This document shows, piece after piece, positions 46,217 through 54,851 of a stretch of DNA of 64,000 nt. A model generated the notes under the pieces. That model had not been told where the DNA came from. It was given only the letters and a program-made list of their open reading frames with translations, and searched no databases. Each line of letters begins with the position of its first letter. Within the stretch, counting starts at the first letter, position 1. Source of the stretch: Streptomyces armeniacus (lineage in GTDB: Bacteria > Actinomycetota > Actinomycetes > Streptomycetales > Streptomycetaceae). The DNA lies in the NCBI RefSeq assembly GCF_003355155.1, contig NZ_CP031320.1:5633367-5697366 (forward strand). Direction: 5' to 3'. The position numbers were made by a program, and so were the translations under genes.

Positions 46217-47185
46217 CTAGATGGTGTCTCCCTCTCCTCCGCGATCGGTTCGAGGAATCTTCTGAGTCTTGATCAGCAGCTGTTCAGAGAACTCGATGGA
46301 CGGCGCCTTCGGATGGATCTGGGCAAAAATGTGAAAGATCAAAATGGAGCCGTCATCGTGTGGCGACGGAAAGACAACCGATTCAAGGTAGGCCATCGGC
46401 CCTGACTTGTCGGATATCTTCCAGCGCACCCGGTATCCGGACTCTGTGGTGACCACTACCTGCTCGGACTTGGCAACTTCATGCGTGTTGCCTTCGACGC
46501 CAAAGCTGTTCTTGAGCTGCTTCTTTACATCTCTCTCGGCAATTTCCTTCAGTGTCATCTTCGTGCCGCGGTCCTCTGAGCTGCGATGGACCGACACTTG
46601 ACCCCTCGTACACGTGGCTTCCTTGTCGTCCTCGCAGGGATGCAGCCCGGTCTCGATCGTGTCTCCGCCAGCGGCGTTCGGTGTTGATTGCTCCCAACCA
46701 TCAAGGATCGGCAGTTTGATACCCGAGGTGGGATTCACCTCCTGCTCTGCCGGCTCCGAACCCGGTGTCTCCAGACCGGGACGCGGTCCGCCACTCGCCG
46801 GCGCGCTCGACTTCTTCGAAGGAGCGGGCTTCGCGTTATCGTCCGAGCTGTTGTCGTCGTCGCCGCCGCCGAACAGCAGCATCGCGCCCACGGCGAGACC
46901 GGCACCGGCAATCACGCTGCCCGCCACAATGCCGATGACCCGGCCACGTGAAGAGCGGTCGCCGCTTCCCGCGGCAGCGGGAACAGACGGGCCGGGTGCC
47001 GAGGGTGGCGTCTGGACGGGAATCGGGGGCGGCATCTGAGGCGGCTGGGCGCCCATTTCAGGCGTAACGGGCCGAGTGTGGGCCGTCCAATTGGCGCCGT
47101 CCCACCAGCGTTCTCGAGCGGACCCGCCGCCATACGCCGGGTGCTCCGAATCGCGGTACCACCCAGGGGGCGTCGACATACTCAT
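46217..47185 (-). CDS. DUF2510 membrane protein of the ESX locus
   Basis: 322 residues. The N-terminal DUF2510 motif is PPGWYRDSEHP with RWWDGANWTAHTR (about 7-38). A Pro-rich linker leads to one transmembrane helix (about 88-110, VIGIVAGSVIAGAGLAVGAMLLFGG shortened region), and an extracytoplasmic domain of about 200 residues with an alpha/beta pattern (GIKLPILDGWEQS to FSEQLLIKTQKI). Such single-pass proteins recur around actinobacterial ESX loci; function unknown. ATG 47185 and ATG 47179 are both possible and no good ribosome binding site precedes either. Confidence 0.8.
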   Translation of the reverse strand: MSMSTPPGWYRDSEHPAYGGGSARERWWDGANWTAHTRPVTPEMGAQPPQMPPPIPVQTPPSAPGPSVPAAAGSGDRSSRGRVIGIVAGSVIAGAGLAVGAMLLFGGGDDDNSSDDNAKPAPSKKSSAPASGGPRPGLETPGSEPAEQEVNPTSGIKLPILDGWEQSTPNAAGGDTIETGLHPCEDDKEATCTRGQVSVHRSSEDRGTKMTLKEIAERDVKKQLKNSFGVEGNTHEVAKSEQVVVTTESGYRVRWKISDKSGPMAYLESVVFPSPHDDGSILIFHIFAQIHPKAPSIEFSEQLLIKTQKIPRTDRGGEGDTI

Positions 47186-47235
47186 GACATGCACACTACC
47201 GTACGTCGTCGAGCGATTTCGGAGAGGTATTAGCG

Positions 47236-47282
47236 CGCCTCTGGGCGGACACGTGAATTGCGCACGTGTCCGCCCAGAGGCG
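47236..47282 (-). terminator. Strong terminator at the end of the esx operon
   Basis: Perfect 20-bp inverted repeat: 47236-47255 (starts CGCCTCTGGG) and 47263-47282 (ends CCCAGAGGCG), 7-nt AATTGCG loop, 31 bp after the last esx stop. It separates the esx operon from the DUF2510 gene on the same strand. Confidence 0.85.
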
Positions 47283-47312
47283 TTGCCCATATGAGGTTGT
47301 GAGCAGCGACGT

Positions 47313-47600
47313 TCAGAAGTCGAACTGCTGCGCCGCCTTCTTGTCCGTGCGCTGGTAGCCTCCGGCTGCGCCGTGCACGGCCTGCGAGAGGGCGCGAAGA
47401 GTGCTCGTGAGCCCCTTGACGTTGGTGTCCCAGCCCGCGTGCTTGGCGTTGTAGGCAGCCTTGGCGTCACCGTCCCAGGTGCCGACTACCTTCGCCACAC
47501 GGGCGTTGAGAGCCTCGAGTTCACCCTCGATCGTCGTCGCGGCGCTGTTGATGTCGTCCGCAGCAGCGGTGACCGTCCCGTAGGTGATCTTGATGGTCAT
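47313..47600 (-). CDS. esxB: WXG100 protein with YxxxD export signal
   Basis: 95-residue helical-hairpin ESX substrate. The WXG turn is Trp42-Asp-Gly44 (VGTWDGDAKAAY), and the C-terminal helix ends in the secretion signal Tyr82-Gln-Arg-Thr-Asp86. On this basis it is the EsxB/CFP-10-like partner. It should pair with the 116-aa WXG protein encoded 17 bp upstream. Homologues in S. coelicolor are needed for normal sporulation (established for EsxA/EsxB). ATG 47600 has GGCAGGAGAC upstream. The A/B label is inferred from the tail motif. Confidence 0.9.
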   Translation of the reverse strand: MTIKITYGTVTAAADDINSAATTIEGELEALNARVAKVVGTWDGDAKAAYNAKHAGWDTNVKGLTSTLRALSQAVHGAAGGYQRTDKKAAQQFDF

Positions 47601-47617
47601 CTAAGTCTCCTGCCGTA

Positions 47618-47968
47618 CTAGCGAGCGGTCGGGGTGGTGTTCACGCCGCTGAAGTCACTGATCGGGCTCTGGTTCTCGATCTTCTTGAAGTTCTCCATCT
47701 GATCGACTTCCTCGCGCGTGAATCCGCCCTTGGCCGCCTGGAGCGCCTCCTCCATCATCTGGAGCTTTGCGTCCAGACTCCGGGCGTACTCGTTCGCCTT
47801 GCGCTGCGTCTGGTCGAACGACTTGTGCGCCTCGCCCTGCCAAGCAGCCTCGATCGCGTCCACTACCGCGTTCAGGTTACTGATCTTGCTCTTCAGGGTC
47901 TGCTGCATCTTCTGCACGTCGGTGATGAGCGCCTGAAGTTGCTGATCGTCAAACTGCAGATTGGCCAC
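47618..47968 (-). CDS. esxA: WXG100 protein, EsxA-like partner
   Basis: 116 residues, a WXG100 hairpin with Trp43-Gln-Gly45 (AIEAAWQGEAHKSF) and a longer polar tail. No YxxxD tail is seen, so it would travel bound to its 95-aa partner. ATG 47968 is preceded by AAGGAGGAAC, a very strong ribosome binding site that fits high expression. The mycosin gene ends 77 bp upstream on the same strand. Confidence 0.9.
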   Translation of the reverse strand: MANLQFDDQQLQALITDVQKMQQTLKSKISNLNAVVDAIEAAWQGEAHKSFDQTQRKANEYARSLDAKLQMMEEALQAAKGGFTREEVDQMENFKKIENQSPISDFSGVNTTPTAR

Positions 47969-48045
47969 TTTGTTCCTCCTTCAGTCTGTTTGCTCTTGCC
48001 TGCTGACCTGGCGTCGAAGTGCACGTGTGCGACACCAGCCGCCGA

Positions 48046-49290
48046 CTATCTCCGGCGCATACGCACGAAGGCGAAAGCACCAACTGCAAGGACAGCCACT
48101 GCAGCCCCCGTTCCGAGGATCAGCCCCAGCTTGCTGTCGTCGTCCGACTCTGTCGAGTCAGCCACGTTTACCTTGTCGGCCGCACCCTTGTCATCGTTGT
48201 TTCCGCTCCCGGTTGAGGGAGACGTGGATGGGGACTCGCCTGGTTCCGGGATGTCGAGCGGGTGCTTGCCCGGGTCCCCCGGGTCGCCCTTGCCCTTCAG
48301 GAGAACGTCGTTGGGGCGCACGACGCCGTAACCGACGCGTGTGCTGGGGACCTTGCCATCCTTGGGCTTGCCGGCGGTCTCCATCATGACGCGCAGAACC
48401 TGGTTGGCGGTCCAGTCCTTGTGCTTGGACCAGATGAGAGCCGCGGAGGCGGAGGCGAGCGCGGTGGCCTGGCTTGTCCCGTACCCCCCGGTGCAGTAGC
48501 GGTCGAACTGCCCCGGGCACCAGCCAGGTAGATTCTTCCCTGGGGCAGCCAAATCGACGTAACCCCCATGCTGAGAGAACTCGGTAGCCTTGGCGGACTC
48601 GTCAACTGCGGCTACGGCAACAGCTTCTTCCAGCGACGCCGGGTACAGGCTTTTGTTCTTGCCGTCGCCATCGTTACCAACACCGGCGAATACCAGCTTG
48701 CCCTTGCCGACTGCATACTTCACCGCATCTTGGAGGTGTGGAGTGTAGTACTCACTCGCAAAGGAGAGGTTGATGATCTGAGCCTCGCTGTCCGCAGCGG
48801 CTCGGATGGATTCATCGATATTTCCGCTCTTTGACCAGTCAACCGTCTGGCCCTTCTTCTTGAGAGCCGCTCGGATAGAGATGATCTTGGCGTCAGGCGC
48901 CAGCCCTTTGATCCCGGCACCGTCACCAGTTCCCGCGATCAGCTCAGCCATGGTCGTACCGTGGCTGTCAGGGTCGACGTTCTCGTCACCGGGCTCATTG
49001 GAAGTGTCTTTACCAGGGAGAACCTGGCCCCGGAGGGAGGGAGTCGAATCATTGACTCCTGTGTCAACCACGGCCACCTTCATACCCTTTCCCGTGCTGA
49101 CCTTCCACATCTCCTCGGCCTGCATGGCTTCCAGGTACCACTGTTCCGGCCCGGTGTCGGCAGCGGCGGCAGGAGCCAGGCCCGCGAGGCTGACTGTGAG
49201 CGCACCGGTGATTGCCAGCGAGGGAAGGAGACTTCGGCACCTGCGCCGCCGCGACGATGTCTCCCTGCCTCGCCTGAGTCCTGCCGTCAT
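48046..49290 (-). CDS. mycP: Mycosin 1 (MycP-type subtilase of the ESX system)
   Basis: 414-residue membrane-anchored subtilisin. A signal peptide (to about 45, LTVSLAGLAPAAAA) precedes an S8 domain with Asp76 (VVDTGV), His110 (DSHGT) and Ser273 (YGTSQATA), plus Asn206 in GVGNDG. A Pro/Ser/Asp-rich linker leads to one C-terminal transmembrane helix (LGLILGTGAAVAVLAVGAFA) and an Arg tail. This is the MycP layout, with the protease domain outside. It lies in the esx operon between the 562-aa WXG protein and the esx pair. ATG 49290 is the chosen start. Confidence 0.92.
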   Translation of the reverse strand: MTAGLRRGRETSSRRRRCRSLLPSLAITGALTVSLAGLAPAAAADTGPEQWYLEAMQAEEMWKVSTGKGMKVAVVDTGVNDSTPSLRGQVLPGKDTSNEPGDENVDPDSHGTTMAELIAGTGDGAGIKGLAPDAKIISIRAALKKKGQTVDWSKSGNIDESIRAAADSEAQIINLSFASEYYTPHLQDAVKYAVGKGKLVFAGVGNDGDGKNKSLYPASLEEAVAVAAVDESAKATEFSQHGGYVDLAAPGKNLPGWCPGQFDRYCTGGYGTSQATALASASAALIWSKHKDWTANQVLRVMMETAGKPKDGKVPSTRVGYGVVRPNDVLLKGKGDPGDPGKHPLDIPEPGESPSTSPSTGSGNNDDKGAADKVNVADSTESDDDSKLGLILGTGAAVAVLAVGAFAFVRMRRR

Positions 49291-49310
49291 CACTGCTCTC
49301 TCGTCGGGGG

Positions 49311-50999
49311 CTATTCGACAACGGGCGGGGCGCTGTCGCGCCGCCCGGTGGTCCATGTCTCTTCGTCTTCGACCAAGTAGTCCGGCCGCTGAGAGTCGTT
49401 GCGTTCCCGGTCGCGGCCGTTCGGGGTCTGGCCGCGCGGCGCCATCCCTATGGCGTTGCTGCCTGCTCCGCCACCGCGGACCAGGCCCGTACCGCCAGGG
49501 GTGAATGCCCTGCCCGTTTGACCGCCCGCAGCCGCCCGCGGGGTGCCGACGATGCCGCCCGGTGTGGATGCGAGCCTGCGGGCGGAAGAGTTGCCCGCAC
49601 CTCCGCCCGTGGGGCCCATGTTGCCCATACCCATGCCCATCGGGCCGCGACCCATCGGCGTACGTCCCGGCTGATCGTTACCCACGACCAGCCCTCTGGG
49701 CACGCGAGACTCGCCCGTGGTCGTACGGGGGTTGGGCTGGCCACCGTAGATTCCGCTGCGGCCCGTCGGCTGCGGCGAGACCGGGCGGCCCACCGGACCT
49801 GTTGGGCCAGTGGTGGTGGGGCGGCCGACCGGGCCCGTGGTCGGGCCGGTGGTGGTGGGGCGGCCGACCGGACCGGGCGGTCCCGTCGGACGACCCACGG
49901 GGCCAGTGGGGCCGGTCTTGGTCGGTCCTGTGGAGCGCGGGTTGCCCGTGATGCTGGGGCCCTTGGGCCCAACCGGACGCGCCGGCGGCATGTTCGACAC
50001 GGGCCCCACCGGGGTGGGATTCGCCGGGCCCGGACCAGGACCCGGCTGGGTCACCGGCCGCGAGGTTGGTTCCGTGGTGTTGGGCGCAGGCGGCGACTGC
50101 ACGCTGTCGATCTCGGTGCCGACCTGCTGGTCGGGCATAGCCCCAACCGGTTGCGACGGCACGGTGCCGGGCTGACCCGCCGGGACAGGCGCGCCCGGCT
50201 GCCCACTGGCGTCTGACACACCGCTGAAGCCCTCGGCCCCAGTAGCAGTGATGCCTGACTGTCCCACGGACGGCTGGCTTGACCCGTAGCCGCCCACGAT
50301 CGGGTCTCCCGCTATCGGCGGCGGCTTCGGCACACCAACGGCGGGCGGCATCGGCTTGAACACCGGCGGGCTCTCCGCCGCCAGCGTCTCGTGCGACACC
50401 TGGTAGTACGAGCTGAGCTTGGTCATCTGGATGATGGCTTCTTGGCGGTTCTGCTCCCGCTTGGCGTCAGCCTTCTGCGCCTTGACGAACTCCGGGTTGG
50501 TCTCCACCTGAGCCGGTGACTTGATGTCTTTCACCGTGGGGCCGGTGCCGTCGTCCTTCGGGGGCATGGAGTTCCTGACCATGGCCAGGCCCATTCCCGC
50601 GGCCTTGATCTGCGTGCTCGCCGAACCGGTGTATGTGCCCAGCTTCTTGGTGTTGTTGGCGAGGTCCTTGCCCCACTCTCGGAACGCCGTCCCGGCTTCG
50701 CCTTCCCAGTCGACGCCCTCGATGTGTTTGAAGAGGTCGACGCCGAGTTCTTCGATCTTTCCCGAAGCCGTGAAGAGGGCGTCACCCACGGCTTCCAGGT
50801 CGCCCGGATTGGCATTGTCGACCATGTCGACCAGGTCGTTGAGATCGAAACCTTCGAACGAGGTCTTACTGAAGCCGGGTGGTGCCTTGTCGAAGCCGAA
50901 CCCGAAAACGGACCCCATCACTCTTCGAACATCGGTCATGGCGTTCTGAACCGCGGGGAGCACATCCTCCGGAGGCGGTTCTTCGTTTTTGCCAGTCAC
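49311..50999 (-). CDS. Long WXG protein with Pro/Gly-rich repeat tail (PPE-like ESX cargo)
   Basis: 562 residues. Residues 1-180 are helical with a WXG turn at Trp98-Glu-Gly100 (GVDWEGEAGTAFREWG). Residues about 215-500 are low complexity: Pro/Gly/Thr/Val runs with near-collagenous repeats of GPVGRPTTTG and GPTGPVGRP (about 365-405), then GMGMGNMG and Gly-rich segments. The end is charged (QRPDYLVEDEETW). The layout recalls mycobacterial PPE proteins and Streptomyces ESX-associated long cargo. GTG 50999 follows GGGAGGG. It sits in the esx operon, so export or a surface role is likely; no enzymatic domain was seen. Confidence 0.82.
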   Translation of the reverse strand: MTGKNEEPPPEDVLPAVQNAMTDVRRVMGSVFGFGFDKAPPGFSKTSFEGFDLNDLVDMVDNANPGDLEAVGDALFTASGKIEELGVDLFKHIEGVDWEGEAGTAFREWGKDLANNTKKLGTYTGSASTQIKAAGMGLAMVRNSMPPKDDGTGPTVKDIKSPAQVETNPEFVKAQKADAKREQNRQEAIIQMTKLSSYYQVSHETLAAESPPVFKPMPPAVGVPKPPPIAGDPIVGGYGSSQPSVGQSGITATGAEGFSGVSDASGQPGAPVPAGQPGTVPSQPVGAMPDQQVGTEIDSVQSPPAPNTTEPTSRPVTQPGPGPGPANPTPVGPVSNMPPARPVGPKGPSITGNPRSTGPTKTGPTGPVGRPTGPPGPVGRPTTTGPTTGPVGRPTTTGPTGPVGRPVSPQPTGRSGIYGGQPNPRTTTGESRVPRGLVVGNDQPGRTPMGRGPMGMGMGNMGPTGGGAGNSSARRLASTPGGIVGTPRAAAGGQTGRAFTPGGTGLVRGGGAGSNAIGMAPRGQTPNGRDRERNDSQRPDYLVEDEETWTTGRRDSAPPVVE

Positions 51000-51032
51000 T
51001 CGATGTCCCTCCCCTCAACGGAAAACGCTCGG

Positions 51033-51503
51033 TCACTCGCCATCGCTGAAGCCCTCGGTCTCGCCGTCCGAGCCGGCGGGCTTCGCGTCCTTCTCCCCGC
51101 GCAGTGCGGCCTGATCGCGCTTCTGCTGCTCGTAGCGCTCGTGTGCCCTCGTCTGGATCTCCCAGAAGCGGCGCTTCACATCGTCCTCGAGGCTGTCGAA
51201 GCCGTTCTTCGCGCCCTGGACCGCGATGCCCATCGCCTCGATCTGGTCCCTGAGCGTCTGCGAGAGCGTGGTGAGCAGGGTGTGCACGCGGTTGTACTGC
51301 GTCGAGAGGGAGTCGGCCTCATTCAGGCCGCCGGCGCCGAACGACGTCCGGGGGATTACCTGCTCGGACATCTTGCCTTTGCCCGCAGCGGAAGTCTCGA
51401 GTTCCGTGATGATGTTGTCGACGCGCGTTTTGAATGTCTGGAGGTCGCCAGCCTGGACCTTCAGGTCCTTGGTCGGAACCCCGCCGTACATTGGCGCCCT
51501 CAT
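51033..51503 (-). CDS. First gene of the esx operon: helical 156-aa ESX-associated protein
   Basis: 156 residues, mostly two long amphipathic helices (about 15-50 and 75-130) with a charged, Glu/Asp/Lys-rich tail; no signal peptide or membrane helix. Size and pattern fit WXG-superfamily or EspC-like ESX partners, but the WXG turn is absent. ATG 51503 follows GGAGGGGGAG. It is 33 bp upstream of the 562-aa cargo gene and may be its partner. Confidence 0.78.
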   Translation of the reverse strand: MRAPMYGGVPTKDLKVQAGDLQTFKTRVDNIITELETSAAGKGKMSEQVIPRTSFGAGGLNEADSLSTQYNRVHTLLTTLSQTLRDQIEAMGIAVQGAKNGFDSLEDDVKRRFWEIQTRAHERYEQQKRDQAALRGEKDAKPAGSDGETEGFSDGE

Positions 51504-51556
51504 CAGGCTCCCCCTCCACCCGTGGCGATCATCGCGATGCTCAGATGTCCCAAGAC

Positions 51557-51585
51557 ACTCTAGCCACTCGCTTCTGCTGTTCCAA
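51557..51585 (-). promoter_or_regulatory. esx operon promoter
   Basis: On the minus strand TTGGAA (51585-51580) and TAGAGT (51562-51557) are separated by exactly 17 bp, a good vegetative-type promoter. The expected transcription start is near 51550, about 47 nt before the first gene of the operon. It lies between the mycosin 2 terminator and the esx genes. Confidence 0.6.
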
Positions 51586-51729
51586 CTGCAAACCAGCGGA
51601 GGTGACTTGGGCCACCCGGCACGTTCACCCGCCGGATACCCGCACCCTCTCGCTGTCAACCCGTGGTCTGCAACAGGCGGGATTCATCCTGTCGACAGCC
51701 TGACCACAGAGCAACCTGCCGACTCGCCC

Positions 51730-51769
51730 ACGGCCCGTTTTGCCCGGCTTTGACTTGCCAACGGGCCGT
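51730..51769 (-). terminator. Terminator after mycosin 2
   Basis: Perfect 10-bp arms ACGGCCCGTT (51730-51739) and AACGGGCCGT (51760-51769) with a 20-nt loop, 23 bp after the mycosin 2 stop. It separates the eccB-mycP unit from the esx operon. Confidence 0.6.
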
Positions 51770-51791
51770 CAACGTAAGGGTTCTGTGACAG

Positions 51792-53114
51792 TTACTCACT
51801 CACCGTGCGCCGCCGCCAGTCCCGGTAGACCAGCGAGCCGCCCCCGATCACGCCGACCAGCACGACGCCGCCGATGAGTACGTAGGTGCCCAGACGCTCG
51901 TTCCGCTCCTGGGTCGTCTCGCCTAGCTGGAGCTTTGCTGGTGTGGGGGGCTTTGCCTTGCTGACGCCCTCCTTCGGCGCCGGCCGGTCCACCGGTTCGT
52001 CGTCCTCCGTCAGCGCGCGTACGGGGTCGATGACGCCCCAGCCCACATGCCGGTCGTGGCCCGCGATCGAGCGTTCAGCGGTCTGTTCGAGCTGGGCGAC
52101 GATCTGGTGTGCCTTCCACTTCGGGTGTTCGGCGCGCAGCAGGGCGGCGACGCCGGCGACGTACGGGGCGGAGAAACTGGTGCCGTTGTCCGAGCAGTGG
52201 CCGTCGCCGGGGACCGTGGAGACCATGTCGACGCCGGGTGCGGCGATCCCGACGAACTCGCCGGACTGGGAGAACGGCGCCCGCTCGTTGTTGCGGTCGG
52301 AGGAGGCGACGGCGAGGACGCCCTCGTACGACGCCGGGTAGGTCTTCTTGTCGTCGCCGTCGAGGCCGTCGTTGCCGGCCGAGGCGACCACGACGATTTC
52401 CCGGGCGAGTGCCTTGTCCACCGCGACCTTGAGTGCGGATTCCGGTTTCAGGGCTTCCGCCGTGTCCTGCGAGATGTTGATGACGTCCGCGCCCGCCTTG
52501 ACGGCGTAGTCGATGGAACTGGCGAGGGTGGCGGCGGTGCCGCCGCCCTCGCCGTCGTTCTGCTGGATCGGGATGATGGTCGACTCCGGGGCGAGGCCGA
52601 CGAAGCCGGTCCTCGAGTCGGGCCGGGCGGCGATGATGCCGGCGACCTTCGTGCCGTGCCCGACCACGTCGGTGGTGCCGTCCTCCTTGCCGCGCTTCTG
52701 CGTCTCGCCGTCCTCGTCCTTCTTGGGCTTCTTCGGCAGGAAGTTCTTACCGGCCTTGGTGTCGACTGCACCCTTCAGCTGCGGGTGCTTCACGTCCACT
52801 CCGGTGTCGATGACGGCGACCTTGACGCCCTTGCCCCGGGTGTCCTGCCAGAGCTGGTCGAGGAGCACTCGTTTGAGTGACCACGGCCGTTCCTTGTACG
52901 GCTTCGCCGGGAACGTGCACTGCCCGCTGTCCGCCGCCGCGGGCGGGGCCCCCACGAGCGTCCCGAGCCCCGTCAGCGCCGTGAGCCCGAGCACCGCCGC
53001 CACCGCGAGCGCCGTACGGGTCGCACGGGCCGCACGGGCCGTACGGCCTCCCCACGTACGGCCGCCGCCCGCACGGCAGCCCTCCCCACGCGCCGCGCCG
53101 GTCCGCTGCCTCAT
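51792..53114 (-). CDS. mycP: Mycosin 2 (MycP-type subtilase)
   Basis: 440-residue membrane-anchored subtilisin. A basic N-terminus and signal helix (ALAVAAVLGLTALTGLGTLV, to about 62) precede the S8 domain: Asp103 (VIDTGV), His153 (VVGHGTKVAG), Asn248 (SAGNDG) and Ser313 (DNGTSFSAPYVAG). A charged insertion at about 120-148 (KKPKKDEDGETQKRG) follows the first catalytic strand. A C-terminal helix (VLIGGVVLVGVIGGGSLVY) and an Arg tail anchor it. It is 24 bp downstream of eccB and probably cotranscribed with it. It is a paralogue of mycosin 1 with a more canonical active site. Confidence 0.93.
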   Translation of the reverse strand: MRQRTGAARGEGCRAGGGRTWGGRTARAARATRTALAVAAVLGLTALTGLGTLVGAPPAAADSGQCTFPAKPYKERPWSLKRVLLDQLWQDTRGKGVKVAVIDTGVDVKHPQLKGAVDTKAGKNFLPKKPKKDEDGETQKRGKEDGTTDVVGHGTKVAGIIAARPDSRTGFVGLAPESTIIPIQQNDGEGGGTAATLASSIDYAVKAGADVINISQDTAEALKPESALKVAVDKALAREIVVVASAGNDGLDGDDKKTYPASYEGVLAVASSDRNNERAPFSQSGEFVGIAAPGVDMVSTVPGDGHCSDNGTSFSAPYVAGVAALLRAEHPKWKAHQIVAQLEQTAERSIAGHDRHVGWGVIDPVRALTEDDEPVDRPAPKEGVSKAKPPTPAKLQLGETTQERNERLGTYVLIGGVVLVGVIGGGSLVYRDWRRRTVSE

Positions 53115-53138
53115 CGCCGCTCCTCCCCCTTCCCCGGC

Positions 53139-54656
53139 TCAGGAGCCCTGCGGCTGCTGGGCCGCGCCCGTGCTCAACCGCGGCCCCGTGGGCAGGAACT
53201 GGGACCATTCCGACGGCACCAGGACCGGTTTCGCGTCCTGGTAACCGAGCCGGATCTGCGCCTTGTTGCCCTCTTCCTGCGCCTGCTCTTCCTGCTTCTT
53301 GTCAGAGCCGATGTCCGACTTGTCCTTGCCGCTGTCGCTGTTGCCCTGCACCGCGTAGCGCAGCCCCGTGTCGGTCACCAGGAAGATCCCGCCGGACTTG
53401 GTCGACTCGCCCTTCACCTGCCGGAACAGCAGCCCGGTGCCGGGCGAGACGTACGCGCTGGTGGCGCCGTTGGGCAGGACCGCGGGGTAGTCGTCGCTCA
53501 CCCAGGTGCTCAGCGTGGGGCGGGCGTTCTTGTCCACGCCGCGCAGCACGTTGCAGAGGGTGTCCCGGCCGCTGCCCGCCTTGTTGACGGTGACGGCCTC
53601 GTCGTCGGGCCAGTCGAGGTTGCCGCCGTACGCCTCGTCGCCGGGCGAGATCGCGGCGGAGCTCACGTCGGTGGGCCGGCCGTGCTGCCCGAGCGGGATG
53701 GCCTCCTTGCTGTTGAGCAGGAGCTTCGCCATGAAGTCGGTGACCGGCCTGACCTGGCCGCGCAGAACGACGTAGTGCTGCGGCCCGTCGCCGGTCTGCG
53801 CCCGGAGGACCATGCCGACCTTGTTCACGTTCGCGTCCAGGCCGTCGCCCGCGCCGGCAGGATCGCCGATGCCCGTGACGCTGGGGAACTCGATCTCCTG
53901 GCCCTTCCTGAGGGTGGACAGCCAGTCCGAAGTGACCTTCTGCGGCTCGTCCCTGGTCTCCCCGCCCACGACGGTGAGCAGCAGGTTCGGGTCGCGTTCG
54001 ATGGGGTACGCGGTGCCACTGCGGTCGACGAGGTACAGATCGTCGTCCGGCCCCTCGACGTACATCACGTCGCCTCCGCGCAGCCGGTTCCTGCCCTCGA
54101 CCTTGTCCTTCTCCTCGTCGGAGAGGACGAACGCGGCCTTCTGCACGGTCTCGCCCTGCCCGCCCGGCTGCGTGCACACGGCCCAGCGCTTCTCCTCCGA
54201 GGCCTCGCCGGCGTCGGGCAGCCGGTCGGGCGCGTACGGGATGCCGAGGGTGGCGCCGTGCGGTATGTCGCCGTTGTCGAGGGTCTTCTCGTCGACCTTG
54301 ACGATCTCGAACTTGTCCGGGTCGAGGAGGAGTTTGCCGGAGGCGAGGTTCAGCACGGGGTGCAGCTGCTTCTTGCCGTCGTCGTCCTCCAGGACGACGT
54401 AGCGGGTGGTCGAGTCGCTGCCGATGATGACCTTCTGGCCCGGCTCGTCCCAGCCCTCCGGCGCCTTGGGCTTGAACATGCCCCACGCGCCGAATCCCGC
54501 CATGATCACCACCCCGATGATCAGTCCCGGGACCACCGCGCGCAGCGGGCGCGGCGCACCCTCTTCCGTACCGCTGGGGGTGGGCTGGAGGAACGCCGCG
54601 AGCAACCGCTTCTTCGCGAAGGTGTAGGCATTGAGCTCGTCCCGCCGTGATGCCAT
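53139..54656 (-). CDS. eccB: ESX core component EccB
   Basis: 505 residues. The N-terminal MASRRDELNAYTFAKKRLLAAF cytoplasmic segment is diagnostic of EccB; one transmembrane helix follows at about 41-60 (VVPGLIIGVVIMAGFGAWGM without basic residues), then a large extracytoplasmic domain with the repeat and core pattern of EccB (RYVVLEDDDGKKQLHPVLN, LCNVLRG). ATG 54656 has GGAGAGG upstream. It forms the first gene of the eccB-mycP2 unit and is divergent from eccE over 195 bp. Confidence 0.94.
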   Translation of the reverse strand: MASRRDELNAYTFAKKRLLAAFLQPTPSGTEEGAPRPLRAVVPGLIIGVVIMAGFGAWGMFKPKAPEGWDEPGQKVIIGSDSTTRYVVLEDDDGKKQLHPVLNLASGKLLLDPDKFEIVKVDEKTLDNGDIPHGATLGIPYAPDRLPDAGEASEEKRWAVCTQPGGQGETVQKAAFVLSDEEKDKVEGRNRLRGGDVMYVEGPDDDLYLVDRSGTAYPIERDPNLLLTVVGGETRDEPQKVTSDWLSTLRKGQEIEFPSVTGIGDPAGAGDGLDANVNKVGMVLRAQTGDGPQHYVVLRGQVRPVTDFMAKLLLNSKEAIPLGQHGRPTDVSSAAISPGDEAYGGNLDWPDDEAVTVNKAGSGRDTLCNVLRGVDKNARPTLSTWVSDDYPAVLPNGATSAYVSPGTGLLFRQVKGESTKSGGIFLVTDTGLRYAVQGNSDSGKDKSDIGSDKKQEEQAQEEGNKAQIRLGYQDAKPVLVPSEWSQFLPTGPRLSTGAAQQPQGS

Positions 54657-54851
54657 GTCTTGCTGCCTCTCCCCACTGGTCCCCGCCGACCGGTCCCAGG
54701 AACTCCCGGTCCCCGCCACTGATACCCGATTGTCGGACCGGCCCCCTACTATGCCGGTAGACGATCCTCCTGCGCTGCTCCGGTAGGGTGATCGACCGGT
54801 CAGCGCCCGTGAAAACCAGGGCGATTTCGGACATGAGGGGGCTTTGCGGCG

